Of a DNA stretch of 45,863 nucleotides, positions 1 through 7,848 are shown in pieces (within the stretch, counting starts at the first letter, position 1; each line of letters begins with the position of its first letter). Below the pieces are notes generated by a model that had not been told where the DNA came from, did no database searches, and saw nothing but the letters and a program-made list of their open reading frames with translations. The stretch is from Paracoccaceae bacterium (GTDB lineage: Bacteria > Pseudomonadota > Alphaproteobacteria > Rhodobacterales > Rhodobacteraceae), in the NCBI GenBank assembly GCA_019429405.1, contig JAHYIZ010000022.1, positions 1-45,863 on the forward strand, given 5' to 3'. A program made the position numbers and the translations under genes.

Positions 1-833
1 GGTGCGCGGCCCACCCCGCCGGTACCCGTCGCGGCAGGCGTGGCCATGGCTTCGGCCAGCGCGGCGGCCACCGGGTCAACGGGCGGGGTGGCAGGGGCCG
101 CTGGCCGCGCGGGGGTTGGCGGTGCGACAGCGGCCGCGCGCTGCGGGCGGGCCTGCGGGCGGGGCGAGCTTTGCGGGGCCGAGGTCAGTGGCCGGGTCTC
201 TGTCGGCGTCGCCTCGGTGACGATCTGCGTTGTGGCCTCGGGCGGGGCGGTGGCCTCGCGCGGCGAGTCGGGCACCGGCTCGACCGCAGGTACTTCTTGC
301 GGCGTCAGGGCGGCCACAGCGGTATCGGCAACCGTCGCGTCGGGTGGAGGGGCCTCGGACGGCGTCGGGGCAACGCGCGGCACCGGGCGCGGCGTCGGCG
401 TGGGGCTGACCTCAGGGGTCAATTGCGGCGATGGTTCAGCCACCGGCGGGGTGGGCGGCGCAGGCGGTGCGTCGGGCACCTCGGCGAGTTGCGGCAGCGC
501 CTCGGGCGGCGCAGGCTGCGGCTCGGGCACCGGCTCGGCCAGTGGCTCGGCCAGGGTTGGCGCCGGGGGCTGCGCTTCGGCGGCGGGCGGCACGGTCGCG
601 GTATCGGGTTGCGGCGCCACAGGCGTGCTTTCGGGCGCCTCGGCGGCCTTGGGCGCCGCCGCCCGCATTGCCTCGAACTCGGCCTGAGACATCACCGAAA
701 CCTCGGTCATCCGCACCGGAGGCGCATGCCGGGGCTTGAACAGCGCGCCGCCAAAGGCCACCCAGGCGATCACCCCGATATGGAGCGCCGCCGAAAGGCC
801 CGTGCCGATCCTGTCTGCCCTGCTCATCGGCAT
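1..833 (-). CDS. tolA: TolA-like cell-envelope protein (partial, 3' end outside window)
   Basis: This is the third gene of a tolQ-tolR-tolA run and starts 17 nt after tolR stops. The visible 277 codons begin with a short cytoplasmic tail and one membrane segment (about residues 12-32, GLSAALHIGVIAWVAFGGAL). A very long domain rich in Pro, Ala and Glu with many PxP and EP repeats follows. In the Tol-Pal system TolA is anchored in the inner membrane, is energised by TolQR, and reaches across the periplasm to TolB/Pal. The assignment rests on position and architecture, because the C-terminal domain lies off the left edge. The rod is Pro-rich here rather than the Lys/Ala/Glu helix of enteric TolA. 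The start chosen is the first ATG after the tolR stop; a second ATG lies two codons on. Confidence 0.8.
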   Translation of the reverse strand, partial: MPMSRADRIGTGLSAALHIGVIAWVAFGGALFKPRHAPPVRMTEVSVMSQAEFEAMRAAAPKAAEAPESTPVAPQPDTATVPPAAEAQPPAPTLAEPLAEPVPEPQPAPPEALPQLAEVPDAPPAPPTPPVAEPSPQLTPEVSPTPTPRPVPRVAPTPSEAPPPDATVADTAVAALTPQEVPAVEPVPDSPREATAPPEATTQIVTEATPTETRPLTSAPQSSPRPQARPQRAAAVAPPTPARPAAPATPPVDPVAAALAEAMATPAATGTGGVGRA

Positions 834-850
834 GCGTTGCCTGACCCGCC

Positions 851-1339
851 CTAGTTTGCCGGTGCAGGCTGCCCGGCAAAGCCCGGCCCGCCCGCGTCGG
901 TCACCAGCACGATGTTGGAATACCCCGCGTTGTTCAGTGCCCCCATGACCTGCACCACCCGCGCATAGGGAATGGCGCCATCGGCACGCAAGAACAGCTT
1001 GTCGCTGCTGCGTTCCGCCGCGACGGCACGCAACCGCCCGATCAGCTCGTCGTCGGGAACGGTGGTGTTCATCACCATGATCTGGCCATCGAGCGTCAGC
1101 GAAATCGTCAGCGGCTCTTCCTGCTCGGCGGGCACTGCGCGCGCCGCCGTTTTCGGCAATTCAAGCGGCACACCCACGGTCAGCAGTGGCGCCGCCACCA
1201 TGAAGATGATCAAGAGCACCAGCATCACATCAACAAAGGGCGTGACGTTGATCTCGCTCATTGCGGCATGGCGGCCGTGCGCCGCGCGCCGCCTGCGCCG
1301 CCCACCGCCGCCCGCCTTTTTCATGACACCCGCGCCCAT
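851..1339 (-). CDS. tolR: TolR, ExbD/TolR-family proton-channel subunit
   Basis: A 162-residue inner-membrane protein that forms the proton-conducting TolQ-TolR complex driving TolA. After a basic cytoplasmic start (Gly/Arg-rich, residues 1-25) comes the family signature MSEINVTPFVDVMLVLLII. Its single membrane helix carries the conserved Asp of VDVMLVLL, the protonatable residue of the family. The rest is a periplasmic ExbD domain ending in a Pro/Ala tail. The gene starts 3 nt after tolQ stops, so the two are almost certainly co-translated. Length matches the family. Confidence 0.95.
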   Translation of the reverse strand: MGAGVMKKAGGGGRRRRRAAHGRHAAMSEINVTPFVDVMLVLLIIFMVAAPLLTVGVPLELPKTAARAVPAEQEEPLTISLTLDGQIMVMNTTVPDDELIGRLRAVAAERSSDKLFLRADGAIPYARVVQVMGALNNAGYSNIVLVTDAGGPGFAGQPAPAN

Positions 1340-1342
1340 CGC

Positions 1343-2041
1343 CTAATCCGCGTCCAGTTGGCGCGACAGGATGGTGGCGAATTCATCGGCAAAGGCCTCA
1401 TAGCCCGAGGTGATGCGGTCGCTATCGGCCGAAAGCTTGTTGTAGGCCACCACCGCCGGGATCGCCGCCAGCAGGCCAAGCCCGGTCGCCATCAGCGCTT
1501 CGGAGATGCCGGGCGCCACCACCGCCAGCGAGGTGTTTTGCGAAATGGCAATTTCCTCGAATGCCACCTTGATGCCCCAGACGGTGCCAAACAGCCCCAC
1601 GAAGGGCGCGGTCGAGCCAACCGTGGCCAGAAACGGCAAGCCCGCGTTCAGATGTTCGCTTTCCTTGGCAATCGCCACATCCATGCTGCGGTCGATGCGT
1701 GCCTGTGCACCGGCAATCAGCGCGCCATCCTGCCGGTGGCTGCGCCGCCATTCGAGCATGCCCGCCGCGAAGATCTTTTGCGACGCACCAGCGGGCGCAG
1801 GGCCGATCGCGTCGAACAGCTCATCAAGCGGCTCGCCTGACCAGAAGGCGCGGTCGAAAACCCCGCCCTCGCGCCGCGCCAGACGGTAACTGATGAACTT
1901 GCGAATGATGATCGACCATGACCAGAAGCTGGCAAGCGTCAGCAGCAGCATCACCAGCTGAACGGTGAATGATGCGCGGCCAAAGATCGCCAGCAACGAA
2001 AAATCAATGTCCTGCGCTGCGGCAAGGGTGGTGGGTTCCAT
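1343..2041 (-). CDS. tolQ: TolQ, MotA/TolQ/ExbB-family proton channel
   Basis: A 232-residue integral inner-membrane protein with three predicted membrane segments: near residues 15-45 (ending in SWSIIIRKF), and two later ones around 140-165 (FLATVGSTAPFVGLFGTVWG) and 180-200 (ATGLGLLAAIPAVVAYN). The Gly-rich second and third helices are typical of ExbB/TolQ. TolQ forms the pentameric stator around TolR and couples proton flow to outer-membrane constriction at division. The gene follows ybgC after a 114-nt gap, the usual ybgC-tolQRA order in proteobacteria. Confidence 0.95.
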   Translation of the reverse strand: MEPTTLAAAQDIDFSLLAIFGRASFTVQLVMLLLTLASFWSWSIIIRKFISYRLARREGGVFDRAFWSGEPLDELFDAIGPAPAGASQKIFAAGMLEWRRSHRQDGALIAGAQARIDRSMDVAIAKESEHLNAGLPFLATVGSTAPFVGLFGTVWGIKVAFEEIAISQNTSLAVVAPGISEALMATGLGLLAAIPAVVAYNKLSADSDRITSGYEAFADEFATILSRQLDAD

Positions 2042-2155
2042 CTGTCTCTGCTCGCCTTTTAGGCCACGTTTGTGTGGCTCTGATTGGCAGCCAAATTACA
2101 CGCGGTGAAGGGGAAAGCCAACACATCTGCGTCATTGCTGCGCCTTGCGGCGGGT

Positions 2156-2557
2156 TCAGGCGATATCCTGCGCCAACAACCGGCGAATTTCCGCCGGAAT
2201 CCGCGCCGCACCCCCCGTGGCGCCAAGGCAGACCACGGTCACGTCGGCGGCAAACAGCACCGTGTCGCCGCGCACGACCTGCTGGTTCATCTCGAACCGC
2301 GCGCCTGTCACCGCAGTCAGACGGCTTGCCACGCTCAGCGCATCGCCAAAATGCGCGGGGCGCAGGTAATCGGCCACCACCCGGCGCACCGCAAACACCA
2401 CACCCGCATCGCGCCGCAGCGCCATCTGGTCTACCCCCAGCGCCGCAATCCACTCGCTGCGCGCGCGCTCGATGAACTTCAGGTAGTTGGCGTAATAGAC
2501 GATGCCCGCAAGGTCGGTGTCTTCGTAATAAACGCGCAAATCGAAATGGTGGGTCAT
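2156..2557 (-). CDS. ybgC: YbgC-type acyl-CoA thioesterase (hot-dog fold)
   Basis: A 133-residue 4-hydroxybenzoyl-CoA-thioesterase-family protein. The signature VYYEDTDLAGIVYYANYLKF holds the catalytic Asp and the following tyrosines, and the single hot-dog domain fills the protein. YbgC is conserved at the head of tol-pal operons, where it is thought to act on acyl-CoA or acyl-ACP linked to phospholipid synthesis. The ATG at 2557 is preferred because GGGAG sits 8 nt upstream; a TTG two codons earlier is also in frame. Confidence 0.93.
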   Translation of the reverse strand: MTHHFDLRVYYEDTDLAGIVYYANYLKFIERARSEWIAALGVDQMALRRDAGVVFAVRRVVADYLRPAHFGDALSVASRLTAVTGARFEMNQQVVRGDTVLFAADVTVVCLGATGGAARIPAEIRRLLAQDIA

Positions 2558-2620
2558 CGCCAAGGCTCCCTGTCGGGCGCAGCCTGCGGGGCGGGCGCGC
2601 CATTGGCAAGATGCCTTGCG

Positions 2621-3268
2621 CTATCCCAGCCGTGCGGCCAGCCGCAGCGCGTGGCTGGGATCGCGCGTGGCATCGGGCAAAACCGGGTCATAGGCCGCGC
2701 GGATCAGCGCCGCGACCTCGGGCCGCAGCACCGCCGTGCCCTGCACCTCTGCCAGTGCCGCGCGCGCCGCAAAGGCGCCCTCGCCCCATGCAAGGATGGC
2801 GCGCACCGCCTGCTCTAGCGCCAGCACATCGGCAGGCAGACCAGCCAACGCCGCATCGATCCGCACAAACGCGAAACACGCCTTGATCGCGCCCGCCTCG
2901 TCAAATCGGAAGCTGCGATACTGGTTGGCGCGCCGCGCCTTCAGGCGCGCCACCAGCGCGGCCATATCCCCCAGCATCCCGGCAAGCCCCGGCACCGCCA
3001 GCAATTCATCCCAGTCGCGCAGGAAGAACAGCATCAGGTTGGCGCCAAGCTCGGGGTCTGTCTCGGCCATCTTGTGGCCCGCCAGTGCGACCACCGCCTC
3101 GATCGCGCCCTTGACCACCGCCAACGTGGCCTCCTCAACGCCAAACACCACCGGCACGATGGGCCGCCCCCATCGCGCAAACCGATAGCCGCCATCGGCC
3201 TGCCTGAAATGCGCCTCAACCTCGCCCGCGTGCACACCCGCCCCCAATGCTTCAGCACAAATATCCAC
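2621..3268 (-). CDS. Conserved hypothetical protein (alphaproteobacterial)
   Basis: About 215 residues, mostly helical, with no signal peptide or membrane segment. It has a recognisable conserved look (HFRQADGGYRFARWGRPIVP near the start, then AETDPELGANLMLFFLRDW, then an Asn-Gln-Tyr-Arg motif), and I recall similar uncharacterised proteins in Rhodobacteraceae, but I cannot name a function. It lies between the PfkB kinase and ybgC on the same strand. The reading frame stays open far upstream inside the kinase gene, so the true start is uncertain. I chose the GTG at 3268, just before the conserved part; no in-frame ATG lies close by. Confidence 0.6.
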   Translation of the reverse strand: MDICAEALGAGVHAGEVEAHFRQADGGYRFARWGRPIVPVVFGVEEATLAVVKGAIEAVVALAGHKMAETDPELGANLMLFFLRDWDELLAVPGLAGMLGDMAALVARLKARRANQYRSFRFDEAGAIKACFAFVRIDAALAGLPADVLALEQAVRAILAWGEGAFAARAALAEVQGTAVLRPEVAALIRAAYDPVLPDATRDPSHALRLAARLG

Positions 3269-3366
3269 CGCGCCGACCCGGCCCCCGCACCACCGCCGCC
3301 ATAACGCCTGCGGCAGCGGCGGTGGGCGCGCGGCCCCGGCGGGGCCCAAGCCCGCCGCCACCGCCC

Positions 3367-4353
3367 TCAGATCAGGCCGTGGCCCCGGAATATCTCGCGC
3401 AGATCTGCCTCCGGGCGGGCGCCGAAATGGCCGATCACCTCGCCCGCCGCCAGACACCCCATGCGCCCCGCCACCGCCAGCCTCTGCCCCGTCGCATAGC
3501 CATAGAGAAACCCCGCCGCGAACTGGTCGCCCGCGCCGGTCGCATCGACCGGCACCACGCGATGCACCGGCACCGTCAGCCGCTCGCCGTGCCCGATCAG
3601 CACCACATCGGCGCCCGAGCGGGTGCAGACCACCATCTCGCACTCGGTCGCCGCCTGCGCCAGCGCGGCATCGAGCGGGCATTGGTAAAGTGACTCCCAC
3701 TCGTGTTCGTTGCCGATCACATAATCCAGCTCGTCGCGCACAAGACGGCGAAAGTCGGCGCGGTGGCGATCAACGCAGAACGGGTCTGAAAGCGCAATGC
3801 CGGCGCGCCCGCCGCCCGCGTGGCAGGCCCGCGCCGCTTTCAGAAAGGCCGCCTTGCCCTTGTCCTTGTCAAAAAGATAGCCTTCCAGGAACAGCAGTTG
3901 CGCCTGCCCGGCCACGGCTTGCGCAACATCGTCGGGCCCAAGCTCGGCAGAGATACCAAGGTAGGTGTTCATCGACCGCTCGCCGTCATCGGTCACAAAG
4001 ATCATGCTGCGCGAGGTCGGCAGTTCGCCCCCCGCCACCGGGGCGTTGACAAAATCGGTGCCCTCGGCCGCCATCGACCTTGCGTAGAACCGCCCCAGCG
4101 CGTCATCGCCCACCCGGCCGATGAAGGCGGTGGAAAGGCCAAGGTTGCCCAGCCCTGCCAGCGTGTTGGCAACCGATCCGCCGGGCGCCTCGGTGCGCAG
4201 ATCCATCGCGGCATAAAGCACCTCGGCGCGCTCGCGCTCGATAAGCTGCATCACACCCTTGGTAATGCCCATCCTGTCCAGAAAACCGTCATCGGTCTGG
4301 CTCAGCACGTCAACGATGGCGTTGCCGATGCCGACAACCTGATACTGGGTCAC
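3367..4353 (-). CDS. PfkB-family carbohydrate/nucleoside kinase (adenosine-kinase-like)
   Basis: A 328-residue cytoplasmic kinase of the ribokinase/PfkB family. N-terminal signature VVGIGNAIVDVL (residues 6-17); the Gly-Gly sugar-binding motif PGGSVANTLAGLGNLG (57-72); C-terminal PfkB signature DATGAGDQFAAGFLYG (270-285), where Asp276 is the expected catalytic base and GAG the anion hole. Proteins like this in alphaproteobacteria are usually annotated adenosine kinase; the exact substrate cannot be read from sequence. It begins with GTG at 4353, overlapping the nth stop codon as GTGA, so it is translationally coupled to nth. Confidence 0.85.
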   Translation of the reverse strand: MTQYQVVGIGNAIVDVLSQTDDGFLDRMGITKGVMQLIERERAEVLYAAMDLRTEAPGGSVANTLAGLGNLGLSTAFIGRVGDDALGRFYARSMAAEGTDFVNAPVAGGELPTSRSMIFVTDDGERSMNTYLGISAELGPDDVAQAVAGQAQLLFLEGYLFDKDKGKAAFLKAARACHAGGGRAGIALSDPFCVDRHRADFRRLVRDELDYVIGNEHEWESLYQCPLDAALAQAATECEMVVCTRSGADVVLIGHGERLTVPVHRVVPVDATGAGDQFAAGFLYGYATGQRLAVAGRMGCLAAGEVIGHFGARPEADLREIFRGHGLI

Positions 4354-4994
4354 GCGGTCTTCTCCTCGAACTGGCACAGGTCGCGGATCGGGCAGATCGC
4401 GCACAGCGGTTTGCGCGCGGTGCAGATGTAGCGGCCGTGCAGAATAAGCCAATGGTGCGCGTGGGATTGAAAGGCCACCGGCACGTTGTCTTCTAGCCCG
4501 CGCTCGACCGCCAGCACATCGCGCCCCGGCGCAATGCCTGTGCGGTTTGCGACGCGGAAAACATGGGTATCGACCGCTTGCGCCGGGTAGCCAAAGGCGA
4601 TGTTCAACACCACATTTGCAGTCTTGCGCCCGACACCGGGCAGCGCTTGCAGGGCCGCGCGCGAGTCGGGCACGCGCCCGGCGTGGCGGTCTTGCAATAT
4701 CTGGCAAAGCGCGATCACGTTACTGGCCTTCTGCTTGTAAAGCCCGATTGTCTTGATCGCCTCGACCAGCCCCGCTTCCCCCAACGCCAGCATCGCGGCG
4801 GGCGTGGCGGCACGGGCAAATAGCCCGCGCGTGGCCTTGTTCACGCCCGCGTCCGTGGCCTGCGCGCTCAGCACCACTGCAACCAGCAGCGTGAACGCGT
4901 CGGAATGTTCCAGCTCGCCCTGGGGCGTCGGGTTGGCCGCCTGAAATCGGCGGAAGGCTTCGGTCTGGGTGGCGAAATCAAGCGGGGCGTGCAT
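4350..4994 (-). CDS. nth: Endonuclease III (DNA glycosylase/AP lyase)
   Basis: A 214-residue base-excision-repair enzyme that removes oxidised pyrimidines and nicks abasic sites. The helix-hairpin-helix is LPGVGRKTANVVLN (118-131) with catalytic Lys124, followed by VDTHVFRVANR with catalytic Asp142. The C-terminal 4Fe-4S loop is complete: Cys191, 198, 201 and 207 (C-x6-C-x2-C-x5-C). Length is standard. The ATG at 4994 is favoured over a longer upstream frame because the family starts here. The gene is divergent from the Hint-domain gene at 5142. Confidence 0.96.
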   Translation of the reverse strand: MHAPLDFATQTEAFRRFQAANPTPQGELEHSDAFTLLVAVVLSAQATDAGVNKATRGLFARAATPAAMLALGEAGLVEAIKTIGLYKQKASNVIALCQILQDRHAGRVPDSRAALQALPGVGRKTANVVLNIAFGYPAQAVDTHVFRVANRTGIAPGRDVLAVERGLEDNVPVAFQSHAHHWLILHGRYICTARKPLCAICPIRDLCQFEEKTA

Positions 4995-5141
4995 CTGCCC
5001 CCTATGCCGCCCGATCCTGCCACTGGCAAGAGCCGCACGCGTTTTCGATAAATTGCGGGCGTTCTTTTTTGGCCTCGTTAACTGAGTGTTGGTGACCAGC
5101 CGCAATACTCGGCGCCGGTCTTGCTTGCGAAAGGGGGGCAA

Positions 5142-6074
5142 ATGCACACCTGCTATCCTGGCGCTGCGGTGCGGCGCCAACCGGCCACCGGCGCATGGAT
5201 GCTTGACCCAGGGTTTGACCCGGCAAGCATGGCGTTGCACCTTGCCCTGGCCGACGACGGCGGCATTGCGGCGCTGCACGACGCCAGCGGGCGGGAACGG
5301 GCGCGCGGCGCGCTTTCGGTTGAATCGTCACAGTGGTTGGTGCGCGCCGATGGCGGCACAATTCAGGTCGAGTGGGTCGAGGTCGGCGCGGTATCGGTGG
5401 TGCTGGCATCCGAGCCATTGGAACCGGGACACAGCTATCCGCCGATGCCTGAGGCTTTGCACGCAGAGCTGTGCCTTTCTGCTGCCGGAGCAGGCGAACA
5501 TGCCGCTCTTGATGCGGGCGCCATGGTCGCCACCGATGCGGGCACGCTGCCGGTCGAATGGTTGCGCGCGGGCGACCGGGTGCTGACGCGCGACAACGGC
5601 TTTCAGGCGCTGCGCTGCGTGGCGCATGTGACATTCGCCGAGGCCAGCGCCGCAACGCTGCCGTTACTGATGCCCGCCGACGCGTTCGGCGCGCACAAAC
5701 CGGAACGGCCCTTGCTGGTGACGCCCGCGCAACGCGTACTGCTGGCCGCACCCGAATTGCATCTGTGGTTTGGCGAAAGCGAGATGTTTGCACGCAGCGA
5801 TGCCTTGATGGCAGCATTCGCCGTCACCCCGCTTGCCAGCCCCGCGCCGCGCCTGTTCGCACTGATCTGCGCCGCACAAGAGGTGATACTGGCCGACGGG
5901 CTTTGGCTTGAAACCACCTTGGCCACGCCCGCGCTGCTGGCCGCGCTTGACCCCGCAAGCGCTGGCGCGCTGGTTCCGGGCTGCACAACGGCGGCCCGCG
6001 CGTCACTTGCGCTTTGGGAGCTTGCGATGTTTGCAGGTTCAGCGAGGGCCGAGCAGCATCGGGTCGCCGCCTGA
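5142..6074 (+). CDS. Hint-domain protein, apparently catalytically degenerate
   Basis: A 310-residue protein. The first about 110 residues form an uncharacterised N-terminal part. From about residue 125 a Hint (hedgehog/intein) domain is recognisable: GAMVATDAGTLPVEWLRAGD then RVLTRDNGFQ. Such Hint_2-type proteins are common in Rhodobacteraceae, and some autoprocess at the first Hint residue. Here the usual Cys before the domain is replaced (AALDAGAMVAT), and the block-B-like TPxHR is TPAQR, so both expected catalytic positions look lost. ATG 5142 is chosen because AAAGGGGGG lies just upstream; a TTG at 5121 also opens the frame. No signal peptide is seen. Confidence 0.7.
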   Translation: MHTCYPGAAVRRQPATGAWMLDPGFDPASMALHLALADDGGIAALHDASGRERARGALSVESSQWLVRADGGTIQVEWVEVGAVSVVLASEPLEPGHSYPPMPEALHAELCLSAAGAGEHAALDAGAMVATDAGTLPVEWLRAGDRVLTRDNGFQALRCVAHVTFAEASAATLPLLMPADAFGAHKPERPLLVTPAQRVLLAAPELHLWFGESEMFARSDALMAAFAVTPLASPAPRLFALICAAQEVILADGLWLETTLATPALLAALDPASAGALVPGCTTAARASLALWELAMFAGSARAEQHRVAA

Positions 6075-6138
6075 AACCACAGCTTTCGGGTCGCGTGCGC
6101 GCCTTTGGCGGCCTATCATCGGGCGCAAGGGGGATGCC

Positions 6139-6984
6139 ATGCGCGCCATTGAGGACCAGTACCACTATCGCGTCATTGCCCGCGCGCTGGCGCTGATCGA
6201 CGCCGCCCCCGCCCCCGGCCCTTCGCTGGAAACACTCGCGGGCGCACTCGGGATGAGCGTGGCGCATTTCCAAAAGGTTTTTTCGGCTTGGGTCGGCGTT
6301 TCGCCCAAGCGCTATCAGCAGTATCTGACACTCGACCACGCACGCGCCCTGATCGCGCAGCGCTTGCCGCTTGACACGGTGGCCGACACGGTCGGGCTTT
6401 CGGGCGCAGGGCGTTTGCACGACCTCTTCTTGCGGTGGGAGGCGATGAGCCCCGGCGAACACGCGCGCGGCGGTGCGGGGCTGGTGATCCGCCACGGTCA
6501 GTTTGAATCACCGTTCGGCGAGGTGGTGGCGATGGCCACCGAGCGCGGCCTGTGCGGCATTGCCTTTGCCGCCGAGATTGGTGCTGAGGCGGCGTGGGCA
6601 GACCTTGCCCGGCGCTGGCCCGCCGCGACGTTTGAACTCGCCCCTGGGGCAATCCGGCCATGGGTTGACGCGGCACTTGGCCAGCGCGGTGAAACCGCAC
6701 TCCACCTGATCGGCGCGCCGTTCCAGATCAAGGTTTGGGAGGCATTGCTGGCAATTCCCTCGGGGCAGGTCACCACTTACGGCGATATCGCGGGCGCAAT
6801 CGGCGCCCCCCGTGCGGTGCGCGCCGTGGGCACGGCGGTCGGGCGCAACCCCCTGGCATTTGTCATTCCCTGCCACCGGGCCTTGCGAAAGTCGGGCGCC
6901 TTGGGCGGGTATCACTGGGGCCTGCCGGTCAAGCGCGCGATGCTGGCGTGGGAGTCGGCGCGGGTCGAGGCGGCGCGCGGCTAA
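6139..6984 (+). CDS. AraC-type HTH fused to O6-methylguanine-DNA methyltransferase (Ada-like, lacking the zinc domain)
   Basis: A 281-residue fusion. Residues about 5-110 are an AraC-type double helix-turn-helix (ETLAGALGMSVAHFQKVFSA and the second HTH near LDTVADTVGLSG). Residues about 115-281 are the suicide methyltransferase with active site VIPCHRA (acceptor Cys245) and the GGYHWG loop. It repairs O6-alkylguanine by transferring the alkyl group to Cys245. The N-terminal Ada zinc domain with the phosphotriester-accepting Cys is absent, so the Ada route of activation by methylphosphotriester repair is probably missing. An in-frame ATG is not available 5 nt upstream; ATG 6139 begins the conserved domain. 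Confidence 0.88.
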   Translation: MRAIEDQYHYRVIARALALIDAAPAPGPSLETLAGALGMSVAHFQKVFSAWVGVSPKRYQQYLTLDHARALIAQRLPLDTVADTVGLSGAGRLHDLFLRWEAMSPGEHARGGAGLVIRHGQFESPFGEVVAMATERGLCGIAFAAEIGAEAAWADLARRWPAATFELAPGAIRPWVDAALGQRGETALHLIGAPFQIKVWEALLAIPSGQVTTYGDIAGAIGAPRAVRAVGTAVGRNPLAFVIPCHRALRKSGALGGYHWGLPVKRAMLAWESARVEAARG

Positions 6985-7056
6985 GTTGCACAGATGTGAT
7001 GCGCAATTTCCCGCCGGTTTGGCGCACACGCATGGTATTACCCGCGCCGCTGGCGC

Positions 7057-7062
7057 TATAAT
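7057..7062 (+). promoter_or_regulatory. Candidate -10 element of the OmpA-lipoprotein gene
   Basis: A perfect TATAAT stands 40 nt before the ATG at 7103 in an otherwise GC-rich gap. No good -35 hexamer is seen 16-18 nt upstream (nearest GGTATT), so the call rests on the -10 alone. Confidence 0.4.
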
Positions 7063-7102
7063 CGCACCAATGCCCCGAATGGGCTTCGAAAAGAGGTGTT
7101 TC

Positions 7103-7750
7103 ATGAGCAGTAAAAAGTGTTTCACGGTGCTTGCGGTCGGCACGCTGGTTCTTGGCGCCTGCACCAACCCCGAAACGGCTGGCGCACCAACCCGCACCCA
7201 AAGCGGCGCCACAATCGGGGCAATGCTGGGCGGGTTCCTCGGCGCCTCGCGCGGCGGCGATAACGCGCTTGGCAAGGCGGCTGTTGGTGCAGTAGTCGGC
7301 GCTGCCGCGGGCGGTCTGATCGGGCAGGCGCTCGACCGGCAGGCGCAAGAGCTTCAGCGTGACCTCGGCAACGGCGTTGGCGTGGTCAACACCGGCAATT
7401 CGCTGGTGGTGACGATGCCGCAAGACCTGCTGTTCGCGACCGACAGCACCGCGCTGCGCCCCGATCTGCAACAGGATCTGCGCACCCTCGCCACCAGCCT
7501 GCTGAACTACCCCGACACCCGCGTTCAGGTGGTGGGGCATACCGACAACACCGGCTCTGCAAGCTACAACCAGACCCTTTCGCAAGGCCGTGCAGGTGCC
7601 GTCGCGGCAGTTCTGGCCAATTCCGGGGTGCCCTATTCGCGCCTGACCACGATCGGGCGCGGCGAAGACCAGCCGATTGCCTCGAACCTGAACGCGCAGG
7701 GCCGCGCACAGAACCGGCGGGTCGAAATCATCATCATCCCCAATAGCTGA
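7103..7750 (+). CDS. OmpA-family lipoprotein with glycine-zipper segment (YiaD-like)
   Basis: A 215-residue outer-membrane lipoprotein. Signal peptide residues 1-19 end in the lipobox LGAC, so Cys20 is lipidated. Residues about 33-85 form a Gly/Ala-rich glycine-zipper stretch (ATIGAMLGGFLGAS, AVGAVVGAAAGGLIGQ). The C-terminal 115 residues are an OmpA peptidoglycan-binding domain with VVGHTDNTGS and the NRRVEI ending. The architecture matches YiaD-type proteins that tether the outer membrane to peptidoglycan. It is monocistronic, with a -10 box upstream and a strong terminator 20 nt after the stop. Confidence 0.9.
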   Translation: MSSKKCFTVLAVGTLVLGACTNPETAGAPTRTQSGATIGAMLGGFLGASRGGDNALGKAAVGAVVGAAAGGLIGQALDRQAQELQRDLGNGVGVVNTGNSLVVTMPQDLLFATDSTALRPDLQQDLRTLATSLLNYPDTRVQVVGHTDNTGSASYNQTLSQGRAGAVAAVLANSGVPYSRLTTIGRGEDQPIASNLNAQGRAQNRRVEIIIIPNS

Positions 7751-7770
7751 GCGCCTGCTGTTCGATCCGA

Positions 7771-7800
7771 AAAGCCGGGCCTCGCGCCCGGCTTTTTCTT
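7771..7800 (+). terminator. Intrinsic terminator after the OmpA-lipoprotein gene
   Basis: Perfect 10-bp stem AAAGCCGGGC / GCCCGGCTTT (7771-7780 with 7786-7795), loop CTCGC, followed by a T-rich run ending TTTTTCTT. Confidence 0.9.
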
Positions 7801-7815
7801 GTGCATCGCCGGATG

Positions 7816-7834
7816 TGGTCATACATTTTGACCA
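7816..7834 (+). promoter_or_regulatory. Palindromic operator in front of the FCD regulator gene
   Basis: Perfect inverted repeat TGGTCA-N7-TGACCA, 15 nt before the ATG at 7849. FCD-type GntR regulators (FadR, PdhR, LldR) bind sites of the TGGT...ACCA type, so this is probably the autoregulatory operator of the gene that follows. The palindrome is seen directly; the partner is inferred. Confidence 0.6.
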
Positions 7835-7848
7835 AATTCGGGGGTGCC

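Noticed and set aside
2-854. Long Gly/Ala- or Arg-rich plus-strand open frames over the tolA region
   Set aside because: They are reverse-strand shadows of the Pro/Ala/Glu-rich tolA coding sequence; GC-rich third positions keep several frames open.
3332-3346. GGCCCC...GGGGCC palindrome after the PfkB gene as a terminator
   Set aside because: The arms leave almost no loop, there is no T run, and the region is so GC-rich that such repeats arise easily.
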